DNA from: an uncultured Bacteroides sp.
GTDB taxonomy: Bacteria > Bacteroidota > Bacteroidia > Bacteroidales > Bacteroidaceae
NCBI GenBank assembly: GCA_900544675.1
Contig: UQVZ01000020.1
Location: forward strand, 6,376-70,375
DNA length: 64,000 bases
Reading direction: 5' to 3'
The notes under the pieces were generated by a model that ran no database searches, was not told where the DNA came from, and saw nothing but the letters and a program-made list of their open reading frames with translations. Shown here piece by piece: positions 18,599 through 27,804 of this stretch; positions within the stretch are counted from its first letter, which is position 1; the number at the start of each line of letters is the position of its first letter. A program made the translations under genes and the position numbers.

Positions 18599-21148
18599 AC
18601 CCCTCCTTGTAGCTATCGGAGCACGATCGGTCATCTCCATCACCTGATATTCGCCATTGGTTTCATCGTAAAGCAGAGACGAATCTGGAGCTTGACGGGA
18701 ATAAGGCATCCCGTTAATTTTGGGAGTTTCCTCGCCATAGCTGAACACTACCGGTTCTGTCTGGTGATGCACCGTCAGCCGGGGATGGGCGGAAGCATCC
18801 AGTTCGGCTTCCACCGTCCAGTTGCCCCAAGTAAAGGTATTTCCTTCCCTGCGGATGATATACGGGCTATCGCCTGCATCGCACACCTGAATAATAGCCA
18901 AATAACGTGTGGCCGACTGATTATCCGTACAAGCCGTCAGGTGCCATTGGTTGGGATATTCCGCTCCCGACGTGGCCGGAGGCACCACAAATTGGTCAGT
19001 CTGTGATAAGGTCATGGATTCATTGCCAAACAACTGGGTCGTGGCAAAAAAGTCTCCTTCCGTATCGGCAGTACTCAGCAAGCGATCTTCTGTTTCGATG
19101 TTGAACCGGGTAGGACTATGCAACAGCCAATCCCAACGGACCGCCTCTGAGGCTTCCAGTTCGTCATAGATAAGTACCGTGTGCGGATGTAACATCAGAA
19201 TATGCCGGCGGTATCGGATAAGCGGAGTCTCACCGAATCCGTTATCGGGGGTCTGCGTGATGCCTGCCAAGGCAAAGTAATTCACCCACATTGGGTCATC
19301 ACTAATGCCGCAATAAGCATGCGAAGCATCACCTAGCGCATAACTGATATGATTCCCGCCCAACGCACGGACGATGCTGCCGTATCCCTTGGTGGAATAA
19401 GGCTGCCCGATACCGTTCACCAGAATGGTATTGTGGGCACGAGTGTGGCGATACGACATCAGGTTGTGCGCATCGGCAAACGCTTGGTAATATCCCGTGC
19501 TGCGGTACACGTCCTTTCCTTTATATAACAGGTTGAAGGCGTTCTGGCTCGCCGTGGTATGGCTTCCCGAACCGAACGTACTGGAACGGAACTCTAAAGC
19601 AAGGTCGTGTTCCGTATCGCCCAAATGGCTGTGCATCGACACCTCGCCCGCATCGGTATACCATACCATCTTTGCCGCCGTTTCGGGCAATGCCGATTCG
19701 TAAGTACGGTTGGAGCACATGCGGTACAGGCGTAACTCGTAATCCTGTCGCACCAGCGACTGACATGCTCCGGCATACCACCCGGCGTATGCGTCACCCG
19801 TCTCCCGTGCCAGGTAATCGGCAAATGCCGCAACCAAACGGTTCGGTTCGTCGTAACGTTCACTTTGATCGCCGAAGCCGGGACTTTTCGAATCAGGCGG
19901 ATTGGTATAGGCAAGAGCTCTTCCCGCATTACGGTACCATGGATGTTGCAGAAAATCGCACCGGGCAATGTACGAGAAGAGGGCGGGCATATAGGCGAGT
20001 GTCTTCACATTAGCAGGGAAATAGCCCGTACCGTTGTGCCAGATGCCGTCGCGGTTGAAGCCGGAAGCGGGAGCACGTGCCGTCCAAAGCTCGTAATAAT
20101 AACGCAGCATCGGAAGCACTTCATCGGCGTATGCCGATTTATCATAAAGCACGAAAGCCGTTTGGGTAGCAATACGCATATTCTGCTGCCAAAAGTGATT
20201 GTCGAAGAGTTGATTCTCTTCCGACCCGCATTGCTCTCCATAAAAGTGGGTCAGCCCTCGCATCATGATTTCCTCGGCAGCTGCCCGTTGGGTGGCGGTC
20301 AGGCGGTCGTAAAGCAAATCATAACCTGCTGCGTTCGCTAACATGATGGCCGAAGTGTCGAAGTTATCCGTAAAGAATTGCTCGTCAGTAGGAGGCATTG
20401 CCGCCATGGCATCGAGCAGTTCGATGAGTTTGTCGGCATAGCGTTCGTCCTCAAGCAAGTAGTAAGCGTGATAAAGCCACGTGGCATACTGGCGCAACAC
20501 GTCCGCATTGGCATACAAGTCCATTGTCGCATAATCGGCATCCATCGCCAACGAAGCACGCGCCGTCAGTTGGCGGTATTCGGGATGAGATGTCACATGC
20601 TGCTTTGCCTCTGCGATATACGGATTAAGGAAGCAATACAGGCGGGGATGCACACGCGGGGCATTTTCCAAGAAGTCTTCGAACGGGGGAGTGACGAATA
20701 CCGGAGTCTCCGCCTTCACTTCGAACGGATAGGTGTCGCTCCACTCGCCGGGATTACCGCCCGTGGCATCGGTGCTGCGGAAACGCCAGTACCACGTGCC
20801 GGATTCCAATGCCCGGTGGAGGTTATACATGCACCCGTCTTGCGGCGTACTGATTTCGGCATCCGCAAAGTCCTCGGTACGCGAAAGGGCATACTGCAGT
20901 TTCTCGCCCGTCTTCATGGATTCAGGCACAAGGAAAGGAGCCGGATTGACTATCAATTCGTTCGACAACTTGGGATAGGGCTGGGTACGTACCTTGTCCT
21001 GATAAGCGTCGGGATAAGTCACTTCGGGCTGCGGCACGCTCGGTTCCGGCTCTACCGCATCATCGGAACAGGCTTGGAAAGCCAGTCCGCAAGCTATCGC
21101 AACGCATATCGGCAAGCCGAAACGGAATAAAGGATAGGGTCTTTTCAT
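18593..21148 (-). CDS. DUF4962/heparinase II/III-family lyase 2
   Basis: Start set at 21148 (MKRPYPLF), 851 aa. It gives a lipoprotein signal with Cys in LAFQACSDD, so the enzyme is probably surface or periplasm anchored. An N-terminal fibronectin-like DUF4962 region (LESGTWYWRFRS) precedes a helical toroid domain (HPRLYCFLNPYI onward) and a heparinase II/III beta domain. Candidate catalytic stretches are FDNHFWQQNMRI and YRHTRAHNTILVNGIGQ. It aligns motif by motif with the lyase at 25046-27646. Expected activity is beta-elimination on a uronic-acid polysaccharide. The exact PL family cannot be decided by eye. Confidence 0.85.
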   Translation of the reverse strand: MKRPYPLFRFGLPICVAIACGLAFQACSDDAVEPEPSVPQPEVTYPDAYQDKVRTQPYPKLSNELIVNPAPFLVPESMKTGEKLQYALSRTEDFADAEISTPQDGCMYNLHRALESGTWYWRFRSTDATGGNPGEWSDTYPFEVKAETPVFVTPPFEDFLENAPRVHPRLYCFLNPYIAEAKQHVTSHPEYRQLTARASLAMDADYATMDLYANADVLRQYATWLYHAYYLLEDERYADKLIELLDAMAAMPPTDEQFFTDNFDTSAIMLANAAGYDLLYDRLTATQRAAAEEIMMRGLTHFYGEQCGSEENQLFDNHFWQQNMRIATQTAFVLYDKSAYADEVLPMLRYYYELWTARAPASGFNRDGIWHNGTGYFPANVKTLAYMPALFSYIARCDFLQHPWYRNAGRALAYTNPPDSKSPGFGDQSERYDEPNRLVAAFADYLARETGDAYAGWYAGACQSLVRQDYELRLYRMCSNRTYESALPETAAKMVWYTDAGEVSMHSHLGDTEHDLALEFRSSTFGSGSHTTASQNAFNLLYKGKDVYRSTGYYQAFADAHNLMSYRHTRAHNTILVNGIGQPYSTKGYGSIVRALGGNHISYALGDASHAYCGISDDPMWVNYFALAGITQTPDNGFGETPLIRYRRHILMLHPHTVLIYDELEASEAVRWDWLLHSPTRFNIETEDRLLSTADTEGDFFATTQLFGNESMTLSQTDQFVVPPATSGAEYPNQWHLTACTDNQSATRYLAIIQVCDAGDSPYIIRREGNTFTWGNWTVEAELDASAHPRLTVHHQTEPVVFSYGEETPKINGMPYSRQAPDSSLLYDETNGEYQVMEMTDRAPIATRRGF

Positions 21149-21452
21149 GGGTTTATTACAAAGAATAGAACAAAGGAGATAACTAACTAAATAACATGAG
21201 TTAACTGATGCGTTGAAGCAATATAACTTCATACGTTGTACGATTACTAATCATGTTGCGTGAGCAATTATATGTAGTCAGAAACGATAAAAGTCGTGTC
21301 TTCAAACTTATGCACTTATGCCGATGGTTTTTCATTTATCATGTACCATTATTATTTACATCGGCATTATGTGCAGTAAGTTTCAAGACACAACTCTGAA
21401 CACATAATCTAATTTTAATGCAACTTACTTATTGGGAACCTTAGTATATGTA
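21149..21452. other. Intergenic region with long inverted repeat
   Basis: 304 bases without a gene, between the DUF6562-like gene and lyase 2. The main content is an imperfect inverted repeat of about 31 bp (21296-21326 with 21359-21391; outer arms GTGTCTT/AAGACAC, inner arms TGCCGATG/CATCGGCA) around a 32-nt AT-rich loop. TAAGTTTG at 21303-21310 in the left arm fits the -7 consensus on the minus strand, but no four-unit operator lies upstream of it. Confidence 0.7.
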
Positions 21453-23069
21453 TTATTCGAAGATGGTTACGACAGCACGGATGCAAGCAGAAGTTGTCAC
21501 TTTAGGTTCTGCACCACCTGTTGTACAAGTACCTGCATCATGATTAATCGTTGCAGCCGCAAAGTTACCGTCTTCTCTAACTGTACTTGAAATATAGAAC
21601 CAATTGCTTGAACCTGTAGCAAACGAATCTTTCAATTTAGCAGAGAAAGCAGCATCTGCATTCTCACCGAAAGTCAAGTTACAGAATGTCTCTAATTGTT
21701 TAAAAGAAGGAATATACCACGGACTCAAGTTTTCCCCAGTTAACGAATTAGCAGCAACCCAAGTATCATAATTTGCAAAGGCTTGTGAAGCATAATCATC
21801 CATCATCTTTTTTAATGAAGCTGTATTTGTGAAACCATTCCAGGAAGTAAAATCTCCATTCAGCGTAAGAGTCGGGAAAGGTGTAGAGTCTTCTTTTGAT
21901 ATTCCAAATACGCCACGAGCGCCATTTGTCAAAGCTACGGCATACGCCTTAATAACCTTAGAGGCATAATCAGTTCCGTAATCAGCAGCATTACCACCTT
22001 GTTCACCTAATGCAAATACGATAGCTACAGCTTCTTGAGCAGTTTCTACTTTTGTTCCGGCAGCGCTTACATAGTCACCTACAGCCCATGTTGTAGTAGC
22101 AGGATCTTCAGGGTCTGTTCCCGGGTCTTCACCTCCACCTTCACTTGCATAACTATTATCAATAACAATATCAACTTTCACGGTTTTATCGCCCGGTTGA
22201 ACCGGTTGGTCTTCATCCGGTGTAAGATAAATGGCATTATTGGGAGAAGAAGACAATTCTTGCATTTCAGCAGCTGTCAGTTGAATAGTCTTTCCTGTTT
22301 CATCCGATGCACTTGTAAACTTAATAGAAGTACTCTTTGTTACCGTATTATTTACAGGGAAAACATAGCAATAGAAAGCCAAATCGCCTGTAGCCACACT
22401 CAGTGTCTCATTAGTGTTCAACGAACAAGTTACAGCAGCCGACACGGTTTTATCCAAAACACTATATCCTTGTGTGGTATTGATACTCGGAGTAATAATA
22501 TCCAATCCGGTTAATCCCAATTTCTCCAAATCTGAAGTTTTGATAGCAATCCGACTAAAAGGACGCTTCAAGGTAATGCTACCACCGATATTTGCCGCGC
22601 TTGCCACAGCACAAAATGCATCAGCAGCCGGATTGTTGAAAAGCTTTACATTCTTATTCAAATTGTATTTAACTTCAAGCAAACTGGTCGCATTATAGAG
22701 AGCGGACTTACTCGCTTCAATATCATTCCCTTCTACATAATCAGCCCAAAACAAATAGTCGGCGGCACCTTCCGGAGCTTCAAACTCAAAACTTGCCGTA
22801 CCATTCGTTACAGGAACGATTTCATTAAAGCCTTCAATCAAAGCTCCATCTGCATTTACCGCTTGACAAATACAGCGCATTACATAGCCTTCTACATCAA
22901 GCGATTGGCTCGCACGAGAATAAAAATCTTCATTAGAAAGATTCACGCTCAATCTTACCATACCATCGTTGCTACCTGTACCTGCCGTAGAAACAATCTC
23001 TTCTTGGCTACAGGATGCGAAAAGCATCACGAACACAGTCATCAGCGAATATAAAAAATTCTTTTTCAT
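21453..23069 (-). CDS. DUF6562/Mfa2-like surface lipoprotein with C-terminal DUF1566-like domain
   Basis: 538 aa lipoprotein (MKKNFLYSLMTVFVMLFASCSQEE). The first ~300 residues resemble fimbrial anchor/accessory lipoproteins (DUF6562, FimB/Mfa2 type): MVRLSVNLSNEDFYSRAS and SITLKRPFSRIAIKTSD. After an Asp/Pro-rich linker (GGGEDPGTDPEDP) comes a separate domain with WYIPSFKQLETF and WFYISSTVRED. This resembles DUF1566/Fib_succ-type domains found at the ends of surface proteins. It is last of three genes 24938-21453. Possible roles are fibre subunit or surface glycan-binding protein of the locus; neither can be proved from sequence. The domain assignments are by pattern only. Confidence 0.75.
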   Translation of the reverse strand: MKKNFLYSLMTVFVMLFASCSQEEIVSTAGTGSNDGMVRLSVNLSNEDFYSRASQSLDVEGYVMRCICQAVNADGALIEGFNEIVPVTNGTASFEFEAPEGAADYLFWADYVEGNDIEASKSALYNATSLLEVKYNLNKNVKLFNNPAADAFCAVASAANIGGSITLKRPFSRIAIKTSDLEKLGLTGLDIITPSINTTQGYSVLDKTVSAAVTCSLNTNETLSVATGDLAFYCYVFPVNNTVTKSTSIKFTSASDETGKTIQLTAAEMQELSSSPNNAIYLTPDEDQPVQPGDKTVKVDIVIDNSYASEGGGEDPGTDPEDPATTTWAVGDYVSAAGTKVETAQEAVAIVFALGEQGGNAADYGTDYASKVIKAYAVALTNGARGVFGISKEDSTPFPTLTLNGDFTSWNGFTNTASLKKMMDDYASQAFANYDTWVAANSLTGENLSPWYIPSFKQLETFCNLTFGENADAAFSAKLKDSFATGSSNWFYISSTVREDGNFAAATINHDAGTCTTGGAEPKVTTSACIRAVVTIFE

Positions 23070-23113
23070 GTAGTTAAGGATTTAAGTTGTTAATATTTTA
23101 TTTATGATTAAAT

Positions 23114-24178
23114 TTATTCTACGGTAACACCCCAATTAATTTCGTTATCATAATCCGAATCAATGCCTATTCCGTCTTCTTCATCGGGATTATCTCCTCC
23201 TCCTTGTCCGCCTTGGTCATCACCGGTCAAGAACTCACCTGTCCATACGGTATTCTTACCCCGTTCGAGCGATACATTCAATACGGAATTGGCTACGGTT
23301 ACATTGTCTGCATCCACAATTTCGATTTCCATCGGAACGGTAGCACTGCCTTCGGTGGAGACGAATACATAGTCGAAGCCTAAGCGTACATCCGCGGTTC
23401 CGGCTTCGGGAACTTCGAAATCGGTTTCGTATTGCATGTACATCAGCGAGTGCTTGGGCACATCATCCAACACGTTATACCCCGCGGACAAATAACCGCT
23501 GTACTTGATACGTGCAGTAAAACGGTCACCCGAAACTTCTCCATCAGCTATACGCTGAAGAAACTTATCTACATCGGTCGCCCGCAGTTCATAACGTGCC
23601 ATGGGGCGTTGGAGAGCTACATCCTGCTCAATCACCGCTCCCCACTGGTCAGTGTAAGCGGAAAGGTCGAGGGATGTAGTGCCCACAAACACATCTTTAT
23701 ATTCTGTATTTCCCGTATGAGAAGCACGGTTAGGAATTACAGGAACCAGACTTTGGGTGTTCCAGTGCAAATCCTCTTCGGGAGTCTCGGCATCCACGTA
23801 ATCTTTCCATACCACAATCTGATAGGGGCGTGCATGCAATTTCATGCTTACAGGTAAAGACAAACGGGTGCGGTCGGTAATATTTTCAACAATCACTTCC
23901 CTTGCCACGGGCTGGCGGTTGAGGTATGCTTCTACAATGAAGCGGTGCAGGTAATCGGCATTGGCACCTACCTTCACGCTGGTTTGCGTTTCGTCTGCCT
24001 GTTCGGGCAAGTTCAAGTCGAGATTCAGAGTGAGTTCCACATCCACCAAAGTCGGGTCTACACCCGGTTCCCCATCAGCGGTCAGTTCCGGTTCTTCATG
24101 CAAGGTGCAGGCGGTAAACGTCAATGCGAAAGCCAACAAGCCTGCCCAAAGCTCTCCTATATGTCTGTTTCTTTTCAT
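23114..24178 (-). CDS. Mfa2/DUF6562-like lipoprotein
   Basis: 354 aa lipoprotein (ALTFTACTLHEEP). Beta-rich, with the pattern of Bacteroidales fimbrial anchor proteins: VDVELTLNLDLNLP, RPYQIVVWKDYVDAE, ALQRPMARYELRATD and RLGFDYVFVSTEG. The C-terminal tail is Gly/Asp/Asn-rich. It starts 22 nt after the DUF3575 gene and is followed 44 nt later by the 538-aa lipoprotein, so the three form one operon. Likely exported and lipid-anchored on the outer membrane. Confidence 0.75.
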   Translation of the reverse strand: MKRNRHIGELWAGLLAFALTFTACTLHEEPELTADGEPGVDPTLVDVELTLNLDLNLPEQADETQTSVKVGANADYLHRFIVEAYLNRQPVAREVIVENITDRTRLSLPVSMKLHARPYQIVVWKDYVDAETPEEDLHWNTQSLVPVIPNRASHTGNTEYKDVFVGTTSLDLSAYTDQWGAVIEQDVALQRPMARYELRATDVDKFLQRIADGEVSGDRFTARIKYSGYLSAGYNVLDDVPKHSLMYMQYETDFEVPEAGTADVRLGFDYVFVSTEGSATVPMEIEIVDADNVTVANSVLNVSLERGKNTVWTGEFLTGDDQGGQGGGDNPDEEDGIGIDSDYDNEINWGVTVE

Positions 24179-24200
24179 GGAATTATCATTTTAAGTTCGT

Positions 24201-24938
24201 TCAGAATCGGTATACCAACGATACGCCCACCTTTGTCGGTCCCCAATAGTTGCGGACACGGGTGTCAATTTGTGCACCGTTCTCTATATTATAATAGGTA
24301 TCATACTTCATATTGACATATCCGAAGCCTACGGTAAACTCTGCACCCCAATGCTCAGACAAGGGCAACTTATAACCGTAACTCAATCCGGCTCCTGCCA
24401 AGGGACGTCCGGTATCCTGATAGCGTCGGTCGTCCCACTTCAGGTTGTACCATCCTACATGGGCATGCAAGCCAAAGAAATGTCCCTTGCCGGTTTCCTG
24501 TCCCATCCACCAGCGCAGTTCGGGCTGGATAGCGGCGATACGCAACGCCTTATCCGGTTTTGCGTCCCACAGACTCCACATTATCGGGATATCTACCGTC
24601 ATGCGCGAATGTACTTGTATTTCGTAATCCAAATTCAAAACGCCGATAGCATCATACGCCACGTTGGTTTTCAACGCCATATAACGTCCGTCCGAAGAAA
24701 CGGATACGGTTTTCTTCTCGTCCTTCTTGTTTTTCTTGCGCTTTCCCGAAGCACTGGCTTCTTTCGTCTGCTTAGCCGGAACGGTTTTCTGTGCCGAAGG
24801 ATTGTACACCGCGGTCTCTTCGGGAGCAGCCGAAGTCTGTATGCGGGGCTTCTCTACCGCTTGCGCCATTGCCCCTAAAGGCAACACCGCTACGGCAAGA
24901 GTAAAGCAGGTATGCAAAAATCGTCTTTCTAATCTCAT
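24201..24938 (-). CDS. DUF3575 outer membrane protein
   Basis: 245 aa with signal peptide (PLGAMAQA), a Lys-rich low-complexity linker (~50-80) and a small predicted beta-barrel. The barrel starts MALKTNVAYDAIGVLNLDYE and ends KVGVSLVYRF, with the terminal aromatic residue usual for outer membrane barrels. DUF3575 proteins commonly stand first in Bacteroidales fimbria (FimB/Mfa2) operons, and this one does too. The 107-nt gap to lyase 1 upstream has no -7 box, so transcription from the lyase promoter is likely. Confidence 0.82.
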   Translation of the reverse strand: MRLERRFLHTCFTLAVAVLPLGAMAQAVEKPRIQTSAAPEETAVYNPSAQKTVPAKQTKEASASGKRKKNKKDEKKTVSVSSDGRYMALKTNVAYDAIGVLNLDYEIQVHSRMTVDIPIMWSLWDAKPDKALRIAAIQPELRWWMGQETGKGHFFGLHAHVGWYNLKWDDRRYQDTGRPLAGAGLSYGYKLPLSEHWGAEFTVGFGYVNMKYDTYYNIENGAQIDTRVRNYWGPTKVGVSLVYRF

Positions 24939-24956
24939 GGCTATAAATAATTTTTT

Positions 24957-25032
24957 AAGTTCGTGAGTTTGCGAGTTTTTAAGTTTGTGAGTGTTTGAAT
25001 CGTAAAACTTAAGAACTTAAAAACTCACAAAC
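24957..25032. repeat. Inverted AGTTTGTGAG-word array
   Basis: The left arm is built from GAGTTT/GTTTGTGAGT words and the right arm is complementary (AAAAACTCACAAAC). GTTTGTGAGT/ACTCACAAAC pair perfectly. The same words in the same order recur at 57130-57490, 32 kb away. It lies in the gap between lyase 1 and the DUF3575 gene. Confidence 0.7.
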
Positions 25033-25045
25033 GAAAAAACTGAAA

Positions 25046-27646
25046 TTATATTTCCAAATCGGGTACAACATCGCGCATGGTGGTCACATACCCATTCTCG
25101 TTCACCACGGTTTCTTCTCCCTTGTACGTGATGCTTACATCGTCTTTCGTACTGCGGATAAAGAACGAAGGTGCTCCATTTGCCGAAATATTGACACTGA
25201 TAAGCCAGCCTCCTGCCTTAATGCGTCCGTCCGAAAGGATTTCAGGATCTTTTGCCGGATACTTTAAGGCGTGCGTATTGATAATCGTGGCAAAGCGATA
25301 TACTTTTGCTTTCTCTGATTTTGCCGAGAAGTGCCAATGATTGGGGTATTTCTTGAAGTTCCCTTTCGCATCCGCACGCAGCCAGTTGACGGGCGGCACA
25401 AAGAACCGGCTTGTAGTATCGGTCTGTAATGTTCCGGTAGAGAAAATGTAAGCATCGGATGCTCCTCCTCGTCCCGACAAACCTTGCACGTGTACGAAGC
25501 GGGGATTGGATGTATCGACCGTCATCGGCTGTGCCGTTGTATGCAACATAAAGGTATAATCGGCTGGTTCGGATGCTTCCAGTTCATCATAGATAAAGAT
25601 AAAGCCGGTTTTTCCTAAATTGACGATATGCCGACGGAATTTGGTCAAAGGCACATCATCCCAACCATTTTCAGGCGTATATTCCACACCCGACGCCTTG
25701 CCGCGCTCTAACCACAACGGAGATATCACTTTCCCATAAGCGTTGGAAGCGTCCCCCAGCACATAACCTATCTTATCGCTACAATAATAACGTGGAATCC
25801 AACCATAACCTTCGGTTCCGATACGTTGCCCCATGCCATTCACCAAAATAGTGTTGTGAGCACGTGTCGCACGGTGGCACAGCATACTATGTACATCGGT
25901 AAACTCAATGTGATGCCCACTGCTATAGAAAATCGGTTTTCCTCCGTAGAACGTGTTGAATGCATTCTGGTTTGCCAGCGCATGGGAAGTACTTCCGTAC
26001 GGACTGCTTCGGAAACTCCACATTGCATTGCCTCCTACACGATCCCAATTGGTCTGATATGAAGCCAGACCTGTTTCGGGAAACACTCTTCCGAAAGGCA
26101 ATGCCGGCAATCCCGGACCTTCGGGCAGAGGCTTATTGCATTGCAAACGGAACCAAGCCAAGTCGCCGGGCTTGTTCAACAGAGCTTTCTTCATGTATTC
26201 AGGTTCAACCTTCAACGTGCGGCGTACAAAATCTGCTGCAAACGAGTTCCCTGTCAGCTTGGCAAGAGCATCCAGATACCCGATACGGATGCTGTTAGGA
26301 CGTCCAACATTCTGGTGCGAACTACCGTTCCCTCCTGATTTTGAAAACGGAGGTTGCTGGTAAATTGTATACATTATGTTATTGGTATACCAAGGGTCAC
26401 TAAAGAAATCGTATCCGCTCAACTTGCTATAATAATAAGGCACTTCGATAAGGGTACGGGTATTGACGGTAAAATACGAATCACCATTATGCCAGCCACC
26501 ATCCTTGTTCAGTCCAGGGAAGCGTGCCCGCCATACATTATAGCAATAGTCCGTCCATGTGGCTGCTTCCGGCAAATCGCCATAAGTGGCAAACGCAGCC
26601 ATCGTCAGGATACGAAGAGTCATTTGCCAGATATGATTCTCAGCGATGTGGTTTTCCAAATAGTTATTAAAATGTTCATACATGGCTCCGCCTTTCTCTC
26701 GAATGGCATCCAGCAACGTTTTCTTTTCGGCATCGGTCAACAACTCGTAAAACGAATCGTACGCCATCGAACAAAGTGAAAGCAACGCAGAAGCATTGAA
26801 GTCTCCTTTTACGTTCTTGTCTTTGTCCCAATCAATCATCTCGAAAACGCGCTTGATAGCCTCATCTGCATACTTCCGGTCTTTTGTCAACAAGTAAGCC
26901 CGAATCAATGCTTCGGTATTCCCTTCTTCGGCATCGATGATGCGGCGGCTCTCACGGGTCAGGTACGAATTGATTTGCATCTGATTCGTAAGGTTCTTTA
27001 CCTGACTGGTATTAATATCTTTTACCGTTTTCATCGGTGTACGCATTACTTTATCGGCACGCTCCAGATACCAGCCGCGCTCTGCTTTCGATTGGCTTTG
27101 GGCGATAAATGCATCCCATTCGTCCTTCTGGACCCATATACGAGGATGAGACTGAGGCACTCGGACAATTATCTCTTTATAAGAAGGGGGACAGAATTTC
27201 TTTGGATTATCACCTACTGTAAGCTCCTGTATGCTTTGCCATGCTACTTGTCCGGCTTCGTTTACATAGCCATATTGCCAGTACCACTTACCGGGTGTGA
27301 GGTCTTTATCTGGATTATAGAAAGGCCAGCGGGTTTCCACTTCAACCGTGCCTTTTGCAAAAGAAGCATCTTGCGAATAACGCAAACGATACTTTAACTT
27401 CGACTTGTCCACTTTCTTAACCTGTGCTTCGAATCCATCCAATACATTGCCCGAAATATTCGCGTCTGCGCGAAGTGGCCATTGGAAGGATACATAACGG
27501 TCGTCTACTACCGCTTTATCAAGTGGATAAGGAGTAGCTCGCATTTCGTGCATCAACGTTGTTTCGGTCAGCTTGATGTTCGCTTGGGCAGATGCGCCCA
27601 ATGCTAACACACTCCATAGTAATGCTAAGTAAAAGGTTTTCTTCAT
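25046..27646 (-). CDS. DUF4962/heparinase II/III-family lyase 1
   Basis: 866 aa with a plain signal peptide (LGASAQA), so periplasmic rather than lipid-anchored, unlike its paralogue at 18593-21148. Domain order is the same: DUF4962/fibronectin-like domain (~20-150; TPGKWYWQYGYV), helical toroid (SHPRIWVQKDEW onward) and beta-sandwich. Shared candidate active-site segments are AENHIWQMTLRI, TSHALANQNAFN and CHRATRAHNTILVNGMGQ. It is the first gene after the operator at 27714-27796 and probably leads a five-gene run through the fimbria-like operon to lyase 2. Substrate is inferred from locus context. Confidence 0.86.
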   Translation of the reverse strand: MKKTFYLALLWSVLALGASAQANIKLTETTLMHEMRATPYPLDKAVVDDRYVSFQWPLRADANISGNVLDGFEAQVKKVDKSKLKYRLRYSQDASFAKGTVEVETRWPFYNPDKDLTPGKWYWQYGYVNEAGQVAWQSIQELTVGDNPKKFCPPSYKEIIVRVPQSHPRIWVQKDEWDAFIAQSQSKAERGWYLERADKVMRTPMKTVKDINTSQVKNLTNQMQINSYLTRESRRIIDAEEGNTEALIRAYLLTKDRKYADEAIKRVFEMIDWDKDKNVKGDFNASALLSLCSMAYDSFYELLTDAEKKTLLDAIREKGGAMYEHFNNYLENHIAENHIWQMTLRILTMAAFATYGDLPEAATWTDYCYNVWRARFPGLNKDGGWHNGDSYFTVNTRTLIEVPYYYSKLSGYDFFSDPWYTNNIMYTIYQQPPFSKSGGNGSSHQNVGRPNSIRIGYLDALAKLTGNSFAADFVRRTLKVEPEYMKKALLNKPGDLAWFRLQCNKPLPEGPGLPALPFGRVFPETGLASYQTNWDRVGGNAMWSFRSSPYGSTSHALANQNAFNTFYGGKPIFYSSGHHIEFTDVHSMLCHRATRAHNTILVNGMGQRIGTEGYGWIPRYYCSDKIGYVLGDASNAYGKVISPLWLERGKASGVEYTPENGWDDVPLTKFRRHIVNLGKTGFIFIYDELEASEPADYTFMLHTTAQPMTVDTSNPRFVHVQGLSGRGGASDAYIFSTGTLQTDTTSRFFVPPVNWLRADAKGNFKKYPNHWHFSAKSEKAKVYRFATIINTHALKYPAKDPEILSDGRIKAGGWLISVNISANGAPSFFIRSTKDDVSITYKGEETVVNENGYVTTMRDVVPDLEI

Positions 27647-27684
27647 GGGTAGAATTTAGGTCATTAACTGTTTTTTGTTTGATG

Positions 27685-27692
27685 CAAAGTTA
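27685..27692 (-). promoter_or_regulatory. -7 element of the lyase 1 operon
   Basis: TAACTTTG on the minus strand, 39 nt upstream of the lyase 1 start. The operator repeats begin 22 bp upstream. Confidence 0.75.
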
Positions 27693-27713
27693 AACAATTA
27701 ACCATCAACAGGC

Positions 27714-27796
27714 TTGCACAAATGTGTTTCTTTCGTTCAAAATCCTGCAAACGGTGTTTGATTTTGTCTAATTGACTTTTAAATTTGTTCAAAATG
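27714..27796 (-). promoter_or_regulatory. Operator repeats upstream of lyase 1
   Basis: Units start at 27714, 27735, 27756 and 27777 (21-bp spacing): TTGCACAAATGTG, GTTCAAAATCCTGCAA, GTTTGATTTTGTC and TTTTAAATTTGTTCAA. They lie between the sulfatase stop and the lyase promoter. Same architecture as at GH88, susC and the sulfatase. Confidence 0.72.
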
Positions 27797-27804
27797 GCTG
27801 TTTT

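Noticed and set aside
21303..21310. Independent operator-controlled promoter for lyase 2
   Set aside because: A TAAGTTTG box exists but the sequence 22 bp upstream lacks the four-unit repeat pattern; kept only as a possible weak promoter.
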